From Sphingobacterium nematocida (GTDB taxonomy: Bacteria; Bacteroidota; Bacteroidia; Sphingobacteriales; Sphingobacteriaceae), in NCBI RefSeq assembly GCF_900168125.1, contig NZ_FUZF01000002.1:304464-368463 (forward strand): DNA of 64,000 nt. The letters run 5' to 3'. The translations under genes were made by a program, and so were the position numbers. The notes below the pieces were generated by a model that was not told the origin of the DNA, made no database searches, and was given only the letters and a program-made list of their open reading frames with translations. Below, piece after piece: positions 34,031 to 42,225 of the stretch; the first letter of the stretch is position 1; every line of letters starts with the position of its first letter.

Positions 34031-34042
34031 AGAAATTTTAAT

Positions 34043-34082
34043 TTATTCCTTAGTAACTTTAACTTCGGTTACTAAGGAATAA
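34043..34082. terminator. Bidirectional intrinsic terminator
   Basis: Perfect 15-bp stem (34043-34057 with 34068-34082), ten-base loop, between the methyltransferase and the convergent fabH. Confidence 0.88.
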
Positions 34083-34101
34083 TCCTATCAGAAAAAATAG
34101 A

Positions 34102-35148
34102 TTACCAGCGAATCAAGGCTGACCCCCAGGTAAAACCGGCACCAAAGGCCGCAAGACAGATCAAATCACCTTCCTTCACACTTCCTGTTTCCCAAGCTTC
34201 AGAAAGTGCAATAGGCACAGAAGCAGCGGTCGTATTGCCATACTTTTGAATATTATTGAACACTTGATCGTCCCTTAGACCTAAGGTTTTCTGTACAAAT
34301 TGAGATATGCGCAGGTTCGCTTGGTGTGGTACCAGTAGGTCTATATCTGTGCTTTTTAAGTTGTTTTTTGCTAGAGCTTCGCCAATTACTTCAGGGAATT
34401 TTACAACAGCTTTTTTAAAGACTGCTTGTCCATCCATATAAGGGAAAGCAGAGCCATCTTCAAGCATTTCTGCTGTCATTAACATACCGCCCAATTCTTG
34501 GTCGGGCCAATTTGGTCTGTTTTCTAATCCTTTTCCGCCAGAAGCCCCGGGATAATACATGGCGAGTTTTTCTGCTTCAGTACCATCTGAATGTAAGTGG
34601 GTACTTAAAATACCTTTCCCTGCTTCTGTGGCAGGTTGGAGCACCGCCGCGCCGGCTCCATCTCCGAAGATTACGGAAACCGCTCTTCCTCGAGTCGAGA
34701 AATCTAACGCATAAGAATGCTTTTCAGATCCGACAACAAGAATGTTCTTATACATTCCTGTCTTGATAAATTGATCTGCTATAGATAACGCATATATGAA
34801 TCCCGAACATTGATTTCGAATGTCTAGCGCACCTATTTCCTTCATCTCCATTTCGCGTTGCAAGAGCACACCACAGCCAGGGAAATAGTAGTCTGGTGAT
34901 AATGTAGCGAAGATAATGAAGTCTACATCATCTTTCGTGATACCAGCTCGTTCGATGGCTATTTTAGCAGCTTCTACCCCCATGGATGTTGTTGTTTCCT
35001 CGAGTCTGTCGGCATACCTTCTTTCCTTGATACCTGTTCGTTCTTGGATCCATTCGTCACTGGTATCCATAAAGCGCTTCAGGTCATTGTTGGTGTATAT
35101 GTTTTTAGGTACGTAATGACCTAAGCCTGCAATTTTGGACTGAAACAT
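34102..35148 (-). CDS. fabH: 3-oxoacyl-ACP synthase III
   Basis: 348 aa. Thiolase-fold enzyme that starts fatty-acid synthesis by joining acyl-CoA to malonyl-ACP. The triad is C114 in DIRNQCSGFIYAL, H275 in LLVPHQANLRI and N305 in NIQKYGNTTAASVPIAL. The N-terminal KIAGLGHYVPKNIYTNNDL and DTSDEWIQERTGIKERR are standard. It lies alone on the minus strand, without fabD/plsX neighbours, so it may be one of several FabH paralogues of the genome. Confidence 0.95.
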   Translation of the reverse strand: MFQSKIAGLGHYVPKNIYTNNDLKRFMDTSDEWIQERTGIKERRYADRLEETTTSMGVEAAKIAIERAGITKDDVDFIIFATLSPDYYFPGCGVLLQREMEMKEIGALDIRNQCSGFIYALSIADQFIKTGMYKNILVVGSEKHSYALDFSTRGRAVSVIFGDGAGAAVLQPATEAGKGILSTHLHSDGTEAEKLAMYYPGASGGKGLENRPNWPDQELGGMLMTAEMLEDGSAFPYMDGQAVFKKAVVKFPEVIGEALAKNNLKSTDIDLLVPHQANLRISQFVQKTLGLRDDQVFNNIQKYGNTTAASVPIALSEAWETGSVKEGDLICLAAFGAGFTWGSALIRW

Positions 35149-35296
35149 TTTCTGTTGCTATTTTGTGAATAATAAATTCTATTTAGTTGTCCCTTTTGTT
35201 CGCAATATTGGTATATATGTGGGTTTCACATTTTTCAAACAAGAGGAATTTATTACAAAATTACGCATTTTTTGAAAAATACACTATTTTTGCGCT

Positions 35297-35578
35297 ATGG
35301 GTGTAGAAACCGCACAAGAAACCTTTACGCTTGAAGAAATATTAGCGTCAGTTAAGGAGAGTCATAAACTGATTCTGTGGAATGATGATATCAATACATT
35401 CGATCATGTGATCTATTGTCTGATGCATCATTTGCAGTACACAGAATCTCAGGCTGAACGTATAGCATGGAAGGTGCATAGCGAAGGAAAGTGTGCGGTG
35501 CTGGAAGGTCCTTACGTCGAACTTGAAGTCTATCGCAAGATACTCAAGTCTGAGGGATTGACTGTTTCTGTTGAATAG
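35297..35578 (+). CDS. clpS: ClpS adaptor for N-degron proteolysis
   Basis: 93 aa. The ClpS core is visible: HKLILWNDDINTFDHVIYCL, where the NDD and following segment make the N-end binding pocket, then AWKVHSEGKCAVLEGPYVELEVYRKIL. The adaptor binds proteins with bulky N-terminal residues and hands them to the Clp AAA+ unfoldase. It pairs in function with aat at 15009, which creates such residues. A TATTTTTG box at 35285-35292 ends only four bases before the ATG. Confidence 0.93.
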   Translation: MGVETAQETFTLEEILASVKESHKLILWNDDINTFDHVIYCLMHHLQYTESQAERIAWKVHSEGKCAVLEGPYVELEVYRKILKSEGLTVSVE

Positions 35579-35639
35579 TTTTTGATCGGTAATAATACAG
35601 TTACGTTTGTCGCTTATTCTTTTTAATTCTACATTTTTG

Positions 35640-35659
35640 TAGCTTACGAACGTAAGCTA
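35640..35659. repeat. Inverted repeat next to the TonB-receptor start
   Basis: Nine-bp arms (35640-35648 with 35651-35659) with an AA centre, five bases before the ATG at 35664. It may be an operator or an RNA hairpin covering the start. Confidence 0.4.
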
Positions 35660-35663
35660 ACAT

Positions 35664-38153
35664 ATGCGACTTAAACTATTATTTTCTTTATTTTTCATTT
35701 TTCCGTTATTTATTTACGCGCAATTAGGCCAATTTAAAGTGCGGGTCGTAGAGGAGTCTACTGGTGAGCCTATGCTGGGCGTTAGTGTATCGCTATTGGA
35801 CCCAGTATCGAAGGTACAGGTGAAAGGAAGGCAGACTAATGTCGATGGAGTCGCCGTTATTGAAGCTATCAATCCAGGTAGTTACGCTGTTAAAATTAGT
35901 TTTATCGGTATGGTCGATTACGAAAAAAATACCGTTGCTATATCAGCTAATAAAAGCACAGATATCGGTACGGTGAAGCTTTTTGAAGGCGGCAAACAGT
36001 TGGATGAGGTTGTTGTGAAAGGGAAAGTTCCTGAGCTACAGTTGGCCATCGATAAAAAAGTGTTTGATGTCTCTCAGAGTACAGTGAGTGTTGGTGGAAC
36101 TGCTCAGGATTTATTGGGTAATGTGCCGACACTGCAGGTGGATGCTGATGGTTCTGTGAGTTTGAGAGGTTCGACCAGTGTTCGTATCTTGATTGATGGT
36201 AAAGAGTCAGCTATGGCCGGATCGGACGTAAATAAGTTGCTCCAATCTTTGCCTGCGGATGCGGTTGCGAAAGTGGAGATAATAACGAATCCATCTGCTA
36301 AGTACGATGCTGAGGGGCAGTCGGGAATAATTAATATCGTATTGAAGAAAAATATCCGGACAGGATTTAATGGTGTTGTAACTACTTCTGTCGGGTCTTA
36401 TGATAACTATAATGCGGGTATTACCTTGAATTATAGAGATCGTAAGTTTAATTATTTTGGAGGATATAATTATAGAAATGGACGGAACGTGGGGGAGAGT
36501 GGAGTGCATACTATCGAGTTATTTGAAGGGATGCAAAGGGATACGAGTGAAGTTACTGATTCTAAATCGGAAAGCTTTAGGAAAGGGGTTAGTAATTCTT
36601 TCCGTCTAGGGGCAGATTATTACGCAAGTGAAAAGACAACGCTAAGCCTAGGGTCGAATATAAGTATAAGAGACAATAATAGGGGAGAAGATATTTCCTA
36701 TACTTATATGCATCGACCTACTATGGGAACACAAAGTGATCGTATATCGAGACAGATAGAGCAGGATTTTGGGTATGATATTTCTTTCGATTATAAGCGG
36801 ATTCTGCGGAAGGATGGGGAAGAGCTGACAGCGAATGTTACCTATGGAAATGATAAAGAGGACGGCACTAATAATTACGTACAGACCTATGATATAGGAA
36901 CTATACCCGAGAGTAAAAGAGATAATAAAACGAGTGAAAAGGGTCAAAATTGGAACTTTCAATTAGACTATGTATTGCCTCTTGGTGAAAACCATAAGTT
37001 TGAAGCAGGGTATCGCGGTATCTTGCGTTCTTCGGACGAAAGGCAAGAGTCGGATAAGCTCTCTGGAGGAGAAATGGTGCGGGATTATGATGTGAGTAAT
37101 GATTTCGAAATGACTTCGGGTGTCCATGCCTTATATGCTAACTATCAGCGTATGTTGTCCGAGCGGATAGGTTTTCAGTTTGGTCTACGCGCTGAGGATG
37201 CCTATTTAAATACGACCATTAGAAGTTTTAAACCAGAATTAATTGCTAGTGGAAAGGATCTTGAGCATGGTAGGCTTGATTACTTTAGGGTTTATCCCAG
37301 TTTATTTCTGACTTATGATGTCAATGCCGAAGGAGATAAGCTACAAATGAGTTATTCACGGAGAGTGCAGCGCCCGCGGGGATGGCAGGTAAATCCATTT
37401 GTCGATATTTCGGATGAAACTAATTACAGACAGGGTAATCCGGATTTGATGCCAGAAGATATTCATGCTGTAGAGTTGAGTTTTGCTAAATTCTATTCCA
37501 AATGGAATTTCCTTTTGTCGGGATACTACCGACGTGTCAATGATGTCACACAGCCGTTTCAATACGATAAGAATGATCCGATCGCAGCTGTCTATCTTAA
37601 AGAGAATACCAACGCAACATTTATGCGTTGGGAGAATGTAGGTTCTAGGAACAATGCTGGGTTCGAGCTCGTGTCTAAGGTTAATATTTTTCCATGGTGG
37701 GATATGACAGGTAATATCAATCTATTTTATTTTAAGGTGAATCCTAATGCTGCATTTGATGTTAAAAGTACGGACGGGCTTTCTTGGAATGGAAACTTAA
37801 CGACAAACGTTAAACTGGCAAAGACCACCTCCGTACAGCTACGGGGGGATTACCGAGCTCCTATGAATAGTCTTCAAGGGAAAATGAAGGCCATGCATGG
37901 TGTAGACATGGCTGTCAAACAGGATGTCCTTAAAGGAAAAGGAACGATTACATTTAACGTACGCGACATGTTTGACTCTAGGCTTTTTGGAGGAGATAGC
38001 TATCTTCCTTCACAATATTCTGATCGTTATTTTCGATGGTCAAAGCGGACGTTTAATCTCGGTTTCTCGTATAGATTCGGTATTCAGGATCTGAGTAAAG
38101 GTAAAAGAGGAAATGAAGATATGTCGTCCGACGATAGTCAGGGGGGATATTAG
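35664..38153 (+). CDS. TonB-dependent receptor, outer-membrane beta-barrel family
   Basis: 829 aa. Signal peptide (to about residue 20, FIYAQ), then a carboxypeptidase-regulatory-like Ig domain (about 22-105, VRVVEESTGEPMLGVSVSLL), a plug domain (about 118-220, with VPTLQVDADGSVSLRGSTSVRILIDGKES) and a long C-terminal barrel of the OMP_b-brl_3 type. It lacks a SusD partner, unlike the gene at the start of the window, so it likely serves a small ligand (metal complex, peptide or unknown) or is a non-transporting relative. A palindrome lies at its start. A DUF1080 gene follows 139 bases later. Confidence 0.9.
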   Translation: MRLKLLFSLFFIFPLFIYAQLGQFKVRVVEESTGEPMLGVSVSLLDPVSKVQVKGRQTNVDGVAVIEAINPGSYAVKISFIGMVDYEKNTVAISANKSTDIGTVKLFEGGKQLDEVVVKGKVPELQLAIDKKVFDVSQSTVSVGGTAQDLLGNVPTLQVDADGSVSLRGSTSVRILIDGKESAMAGSDVNKLLQSLPADAVAKVEIITNPSAKYDAEGQSGIINIVLKKNIRTGFNGVVTTSVGSYDNYNAGITLNYRDRKFNYFGGYNYRNGRNVGESGVHTIELFEGMQRDTSEVTDSKSESFRKGVSNSFRLGADYYASEKTTLSLGSNISIRDNNRGEDISYTYMHRPTMGTQSDRISRQIEQDFGYDISFDYKRILRKDGEELTANVTYGNDKEDGTNNYVQTYDIGTIPESKRDNKTSEKGQNWNFQLDYVLPLGENHKFEAGYRGILRSSDERQESDKLSGGEMVRDYDVSNDFEMTSGVHALYANYQRMLSERIGFQFGLRAEDAYLNTTIRSFKPELIASGKDLEHGRLDYFRVYPSLFLTYDVNAEGDKLQMSYSRRVQRPRGWQVNPFVDISDETNYRQGNPDLMPEDIHAVELSFAKFYSKWNFLLSGYYRRVNDVTQPFQYDKNDPIAAVYLKENTNATFMRWENVGSRNNAGFELVSKVNIFPWWDMTGNINLFYFKVNPNAAFDVKSTDGLSWNGNLTTNVKLAKTTSVQLRGDYRAPMNSLQGKMKAMHGVDMAVKQDVLKGKGTITFNVRDMFDSRLFGGDSYLPSQYSDRYFRWSKRTFNLGFSYRFGIQDLSKGKRGNEDMSSDDSQGGY

Positions 38154-38227
38154 TGTAATTTAATAATTAACTAAGTGTAGGAATTACATTAAGTAGTCGT
38201 ATATTTATGATTATAATTATAACTGTG

Positions 38228-38260
38228 ATCCTGAGTGTGTTCGCTGAACACATCGAAGAT
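38228..38260. repeat. Possible REP-like palindromic element
   Basis: Seven-bp stem (38236-38242 with 38246-38252, loop GCT) inside CCTGAG...TCGAAG ends, a pattern I associate with interspersed intergenic repeats of many genomes. It sits in the gap before the DUF1080 gene. Only one copy is seen in the window. Confidence 0.35.
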
Positions 38261-38292
38261 AATATGATAATCGATAAATACGCTATATCCGA

Positions 38293-39102
38293 ATGAATAA
38301 GAAAATTATTATAACCTGTGCAATGGCCGGTTTTTTGTCATGGACAGCTTTATATGCGCAAGGAAAGAAAAGCGCTGAGACTGTCGTCCCAACTTACGAA
38401 TTGCTGCATCTACCCAAAGTAGATCTCGCTAAGTTTAAAAAAAATAAGAGTGGTGCATATGTGATTTTTGATGGAAGCTCTTTGGAAGGTTGGCGGGGGT
38501 ATAACAAGACCTATGTGCCGAGTAAATGGAGTATAGAAGATGGAGCGCTTAAATTTTCCAGAGAGCCGAAAGTTGATAAGCCAGAGGGGGGCGATATTAT
38601 CTTTGCCCATGACTTCAAAAACTTTGAATTAGAGTTTGAATGGAAGATTTCGGAAGCGGGCAACTCTGGTGTTTTTTTCTTGGCAAAAGAGGTGAAGGGG
38701 CAACCGATATATATATCTAGTCCAGAATATCAGATCCTGGATAACGAAAAGCATCCTGATGCATCAAAAGGTGTTGATGGTAATCGTAAATCAGCTTCAT
38801 TGTACGATATGATTCCAGCAAAGCCGCAAAATGCAAAAGCTGTTGGAGAATGGAACAAATCAAAAATAGTTGTGAAGGGAGAAAAGGTAGAGCATTATCA
38901 AAACGGTAAAAAAGTAGTTGAGTATACAATCCGGACACCAGAATGGAAAGCATTACTTCAATCGAGCAAGTTTAGCCAGGATAAATGGCCTTTGGCTTTT
39001 GAGATGTTATCCAAAGTCGGAGCAGAGCCTGGTGTAGTAGGGTTTCAAGATCATGGAGACGATGTGTGGTACCGAAGTATTACAGTAAAGGTCTTAAAGT
39101 AG
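38293..39102 (+). CDS. DUF1080 (3-keto-disaccharide hydrolase-like) secreted protein
   Basis: 269 aa. Signal peptide cut near LYAQ (about residue 23). The DUF1080 concanavalin-like domain spans about 50-269: YVIFDGSSLEGWRGYN, KWSIEDGALKF, FELEFEWKISEAGNSGVFFL, PEYQILDNEKHPDASK and GEWNKSKIVVKGEKVEHYQNGKKVVEY. Members act on sugars in the periplasm, some hydrolysing 3-keto-glucosides. It may be linked with the TonB receptor upstream, but no dehydrogenase partner is present. Confidence 0.9.
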   Translation: MNKKIIITCAMAGFLSWTALYAQGKKSAETVVPTYELLHLPKVDLAKFKKNKSGAYVIFDGSSLEGWRGYNKTYVPSKWSIEDGALKFSREPKVDKPEGGDIIFAHDFKNFELEFEWKISEAGNSGVFFLAKEVKGQPIYISSPEYQILDNEKHPDASKGVDGNRKSASLYDMIPAKPQNAKAVGEWNKSKIVVKGEKVEHYQNGKKVVEYTIRTPEWKALLQSSKFSQDKWPLAFEMLSKVGAEPGVVGFQDHGDDVWYRSITVKVLK

Positions 39103-39120
39103 CAAAGGCTTTAATTGATG

Positions 39121-39162
39121 AAATGATAAGGGGGCATTCTGTTGAGTGCCCCCTTATCATTT
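39121..39162. terminator. Bidirectional intrinsic terminator
   Basis: Perfect 16-bp stem (39121-39136 with 39147-39162) with a GGGGG/CCCCC core and ten-base loop; it touches the stop of the convergent HAD gene. Confidence 0.93.
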
Positions 39163-39862
39163 AAAAGATATATTGAAGCTCCTTTAAGTCTACAATCATG
39201 TGATTAATGTCTGCTGGCTTTTGAGCTCCCGTACTGTTGAAGTAGATGGCTTCTAAGCCTGCATTTTGAGCTCCCCTAATATCGGCATCCAGATTGTCGC
39301 CAATCATAATAGAGGTGTTCTTTTCGGCTTGTCCATTGTTGATCGCATAGTCGAATATGCGTGGATCAGGTTTGTTGACTCCAAATATTTCGGAGATCAC
39401 AATAGTCTTGAAATAATCTTTGAGTGCACTATGTTTTAATTTCAGTTCACAAGCTTCTTTAAAACCATTAGATATCAAGTGTAGATTGTATCGATCTTGA
39501 AGATAGCCAAGTGTCTCGTGCGCGTGGGGGAATAGGTTTGTTTTTGTGGGGCATATCTGCAAGTACTCTTCTTCAAATGCCGTTGGGAATAGAACGGGGT
39601 CTACGCCCAGTTGAGTGAAGGTGTCTGCAAAACGTAACTTTCTCAGTGTTGGTTTGTCGATTTTTCCCTGATGATACAGGTCCCAAACACGATGATTATT
39701 GATTGTGTATGTCTCGATAAATAAATCTGGATTATTTTCGCCAAAAAGACGGTCAAACTGAAACCTATGGTATAGTTCATGTAATGTTTCTTCTGCATTT
39801 TTGTCAAAGTCCCAAATCGTGTGGTCCAAGTCGAAAAATATATCTTTTTTTTGTGTAAACAT
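39161..39862 (-). CDS. HAD-superfamily noncanonical nucleotidase (YjjG-like)
   Basis: 233 aa from the ATG at 39862; the only longer start is a TTG two codons upstream. HAD motif I FFDLDHTIWDF (D11 and D13), motif II LHLISNGF, the lysine region, and motif III/IV in PDPRIFDYAINN...TSIMIGDNLDADIRGAQNAG. The helical cap insertion after motif I fits the YjjG group, which dephosphorylates pyrimidine and damaged nucleotides. On the minus strand TATCTTTG (39873-39866) ends three bases before the ATG, so the mRNA may be leaderless. Confidence 0.88.
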   Translation of the reverse strand: MFTQKKDIFFDLDHTIWDFDKNAEETLHELYHRFQFDRLFGENNPDLFIETYTINNHRVWDLYHQGKIDKPTLRKLRFADTFTQLGVDPVLFPTAFEEEYLQICPTKTNLFPHAHETLGYLQDRYNLHLISNGFKEACELKLKHSALKDYFKTIVISEIFGVNKPDPRIFDYAINNGQAEKNTSIMIGDNLDADIRGAQNAGLEAIYFNSTGAQKPADINHMIVDLKELQYIF

Positions 39863-39958
39863 ATGCAAAGATACCCCCTCTTTTTCTTATTAGTGTCATA
39901 AAACACAGGCTATTTTATTATGCACCTATATTTGCCTATTTTTGTTGAAATAGCATTT

Positions 39959-40834
39959 ATGAGAAGAGCTCTCTTTTGGTTTTACTTACTGGCACTATAT
40001 GCGCTTTGTCAACTCATAGGTTGGGGATATATGTTTATCAAACATGTACCTGATCGTAAAGGAATGATTATTGGCGAAGGTTTAATCTTTATTGCCATTT
40101 TTGTATTAGCGGTGATTAAGTTGAAAAAACACTTGGAGCGTGAGCGTTATTATCAACAACAGCAACAGAACTTTCTTCTTTCTGTAACTCACGAACTGAA
40201 ATCTCCATTGGCGTCAGTCAAGCTTTATTTGCAGACCATACTAAAACGTGATCTTGATAGAGAGCAACAGAAAACTTTTTTGTCCAATTCTTTAAAAGAT
40301 ATTGAGCGTTTGGATTATTTGGTTGAGAATGTGCTATTGGCCACAAAGTTAGAGAATAGAACGTTCATCCTGCCCAAGGAAGATTTTGACTTCTCGTTAC
40401 TAATAGAAGAAATTTTAGATAGATTACAGAAGAACGCTTGTAAGTCAGAGATTATTAAACCATATATCGAACCGGGGGTGATACTACACGCCGATAAATT
40501 TGCAATTACCAATGTAGTGACTAACCTTGTAGAGAATGCTATAAAATATTCTCCTCCATGTGCTAATGTAGAGGTGAATCTGAAGATAAAGGATAAAGAT
40601 CTCGTGTTTTCGGTGTCGGATCATGGCGCTGGTATACAGGATGAGGAAAAGCGACTTATCTTCAATAAATTCTATCGTGTAGGAAATGAGTCAACCCGCA
40701 AAACCAAAGGAACTGGTTTGGGGTTATATATAGTGAAATCTGTATTGCAAAAACATGATGCGACGATTAGGGTTATGGATAATAAGCCTTCTGGAAGCAT
40801 CTTTGAAGTAACATTTGAAAATTATGCAAGCTAA
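39959..40834 (+). CDS. Sensor histidine kinase
   Basis: 291 aa from the ATG at 39959; an ATG 39 bases upstream in the same frame precedes a TATTTTTG -7 box (39937-39944), so the later start is preferred. Two transmembrane helices (about 5-27 and 36-54) with almost no periplasmic loop, then DHp with the phospho-acceptor H79 in FLLSVTHELKSPLASVKLYLQ, and an HATPase domain with N-box NLVENAIKYSP, G1 DHGAGIQ and G2 GTGLGLYIVKS. With so little periplasmic sequence it probably senses the membrane or a partner. It overlaps the response-regulator gene. Confidence 0.93.
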   Translation: MRRALFWFYLLALYALCQLIGWGYMFIKHVPDRKGMIIGEGLIFIAIFVLAVIKLKKHLERERYYQQQQQNFLLSVTHELKSPLASVKLYLQTILKRDLDREQQKTFLSNSLKDIERLDYLVENVLLATKLENRTFILPKEDFDFSLLIEEILDRLQKNACKSEIIKPYIEPGVILHADKFAITNVVTNLVENAIKYSPPCANVEVNLKIKDKDLVFSVSDHGAGIQDEEKRLIFNKFYRVGNESTRKTKGTGLGLYIVKSVLQKHDATIRVMDNKPSGSIFEVTFENYAS

Positions 40835-41543
40835 GCAAAGGATACTCTTAGTCGAAGACGAGGAACACTTGTTGGAGGCCATCAAACTGAATTTAGAATT
40901 AGAAGGCTACCGTGTCACTACGGCTACCGACGGAAAGAAAGCGTTGAAAATCTTTAAAGAAGAACGTTTTAATCTGATTATTTTGGATGTTATGATTCCG
41001 GAAATTGACGGTTTTCAGGTAGCGGAGACTATTCGTCTCCAGAATACCGAAGTGCCTATCATGTTTTTGACTGCCAAAAATAGCAGCGAAGACCGGATTA
41101 CAGGACTTAAAAAAGGTGCTGATGACTATTTGGTGAAACCTTTCAATCTTGAAGAACTAATTTTACGCGTGGGAAATCTAATCCGGCGTGGTATGAAAGG
41201 CGATGAATTGAAAGAGTTAAATTCCTATACTATTGGGGATAAAACCATCTATTTTAATTCGTACGAATTGCACTTGGCAGATGGTACTGTTACTTCTCTT
41301 ACTAAAAAAGAAACAATGTTGTTGAAGCTTTTGATTGAGCGACGCAATGAAGCTGTCTCTAGAGAGCAGATCTTGGAAACTGTTTGGAATTATGATGTGT
41401 ACCCGTCTACGAGAACTATCGATAATTTTATCCTGACATTTAGAAAGTATTTTGAACCAGACCAGAAGCACCCTATCTATTTTCACTCGATACGCGGTGT
41501 AGGGTATAAGTTTACGGATACTCCCGAAGGCCAAGGTGAGTAG
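40824..41543 (+). CDS. OmpR/PhoB-family response regulator
   Basis: 239 aa from the ATG at 40824; another ATG is nine bases earlier. Receiver domain 1-120 with D55 in LIILDVMIPEIDGF as phosphorylation site, T/K residues in FLTAKNS and LVKPFNLEEL. C-terminal winged helix (about 140-235): LTKKETMLLKLLIERRNEAVSREQILETVW and RTIDNFILTFRKYFEPD. It overlaps the kinase gene and is surely its partner. Targets are unknown; the heme genes hemE and hemJ lie in the same downstream run. Confidence 0.94.
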   Translation: MQAKQRILLVEDEEHLLEAIKLNLELEGYRVTTATDGKKALKIFKEERFNLIILDVMIPEIDGFQVAETIRLQNTEVPIMFLTAKNSSEDRITGLKKGADDYLVKPFNLEELILRVGNLIRRGMKGDELKELNSYTIGDKTIYFNSYELHLADGTVTSLTKKETMLLKLLIERRNEAVSREQILETVWNYDVYPSTRTIDNFILTFRKYFEPDQKHPIYFHSIRGVGYKFTDTPEGQGE

Positions 41544-41548
41544 CTTTT

Positions 41549-41707
41549 ATGAAATATCCTGTAGCACAGACTATACAAGCACGAATGACCGAGAAGCAGC
41601 ATGCACAGCATCAGGCAATAAAAATGTGCATAATATACTTTGGATATTCCATCCCGGAATGTTGGGACAAGATAATGACCGTTAAAAAGCAGATTATTTA
41701 CATATGA
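41549..41707 (+). CDS. Possible 52-aa small protein
   Basis: An ATG five bases after the response-regulator stop opens 52 codons, and its TGA overlaps the ATG of the next gene as ATGA. This exact packing fits a translationally coupled gene. The product is hydrophilic at first (MKYPVAQTIQARMTEKQHAQ) and contains two cysteines (CIIYFGY and PECWDK) with a basic end. No family is recognised and there is no signal peptide. The same DNA also carries an 84-codon frame on the other strand, which I judge less likely. It may still be chance. Confidence 0.4.
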   Translation: MKYPVAQTIQARMTEKQHAQHQAIKMCIIYFGYSIPECWDKIMTVKKQIIYI

Positions 41708-42219
41708 ATACACGCTTTCGGATGATAATAGTGTCAATAGCGGTGGTAGGCTTAGCTTATTCCGTTGTTTTTAAGCACTATAATGTTTGTGTTTATCTCT
41801 TGGGGATTATGGGGTATTTCATATGGAGCCAGTATCGAGAAGGGACAGTTTTTCTCGCGACACAAGCATTTCATAAACAAGATTACGAAAAGACAAAAAG
41901 ATTACTCGCAGAGATCAAAAATCCCGACCACCTAAGGAAAGGACGACGTAACTTTTATGAATTTATGCTAGGTAATATAGCGTTGAAGGAGAATCAGATA
42001 GAAGAAGCTGAATATCATTTTCAATTGGCTTCGAGATTGCCTTGGCGCAGAGATAATGAAAAAGGCATGGTGTTGATTAATCTAGCAAATATCAACTTAC
42101 GAAAAAAGGATTATGATCGTGTCACAACGTATCTAGATTTGGCTGATAAGTTGGCTCTTACACAGCGACAAGGTGATATTGTTAGAAAAATTAGGGAAGA
42201 CGTAAAAAAATATAATTAA
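41704..42219 (+). CDS. Membrane-anchored TPR protein
   Basis: 171 aa. N-terminal two hydrophobic segments (about 7-40) anchor it, followed by three TPR-like helices pairs (ATQAFHKQDYEKTKRLLAEI, FYEFMLGNIALKENQIEEAEYHF, VLINLANINLRKKDYDRVTTYLDLA). Probably a scaffold at the inner membrane. It is placed between the two-component system and hemE, only six bases before the latter, so the run is likely one operon. Its relation to heme or signalling is unproven. Confidence 0.8.
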   Translation: MNTRFRMIIVSIAVVGLAYSVVFKHYNVCVYLLGIMGYFIWSQYREGTVFLATQAFHKQDYEKTKRLLAEIKNPDHLRKGRRNFYEFMLGNIALKENQIEEAEYHFQLASRLPWRRDNEKGMVLINLANINLRKKDYDRVTTYLDLADKLALTQRQGDIVRKIREDVKKYN

Positions 42220-42225
42220 GAAATA

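Noticed and set aside
41483-41737. 84-codon minus-strand frame across the response-regulator/TPR junction
   Set aside because: Antisense to genes on both sides; the plus-strand 52-codon frame fits the gap better.
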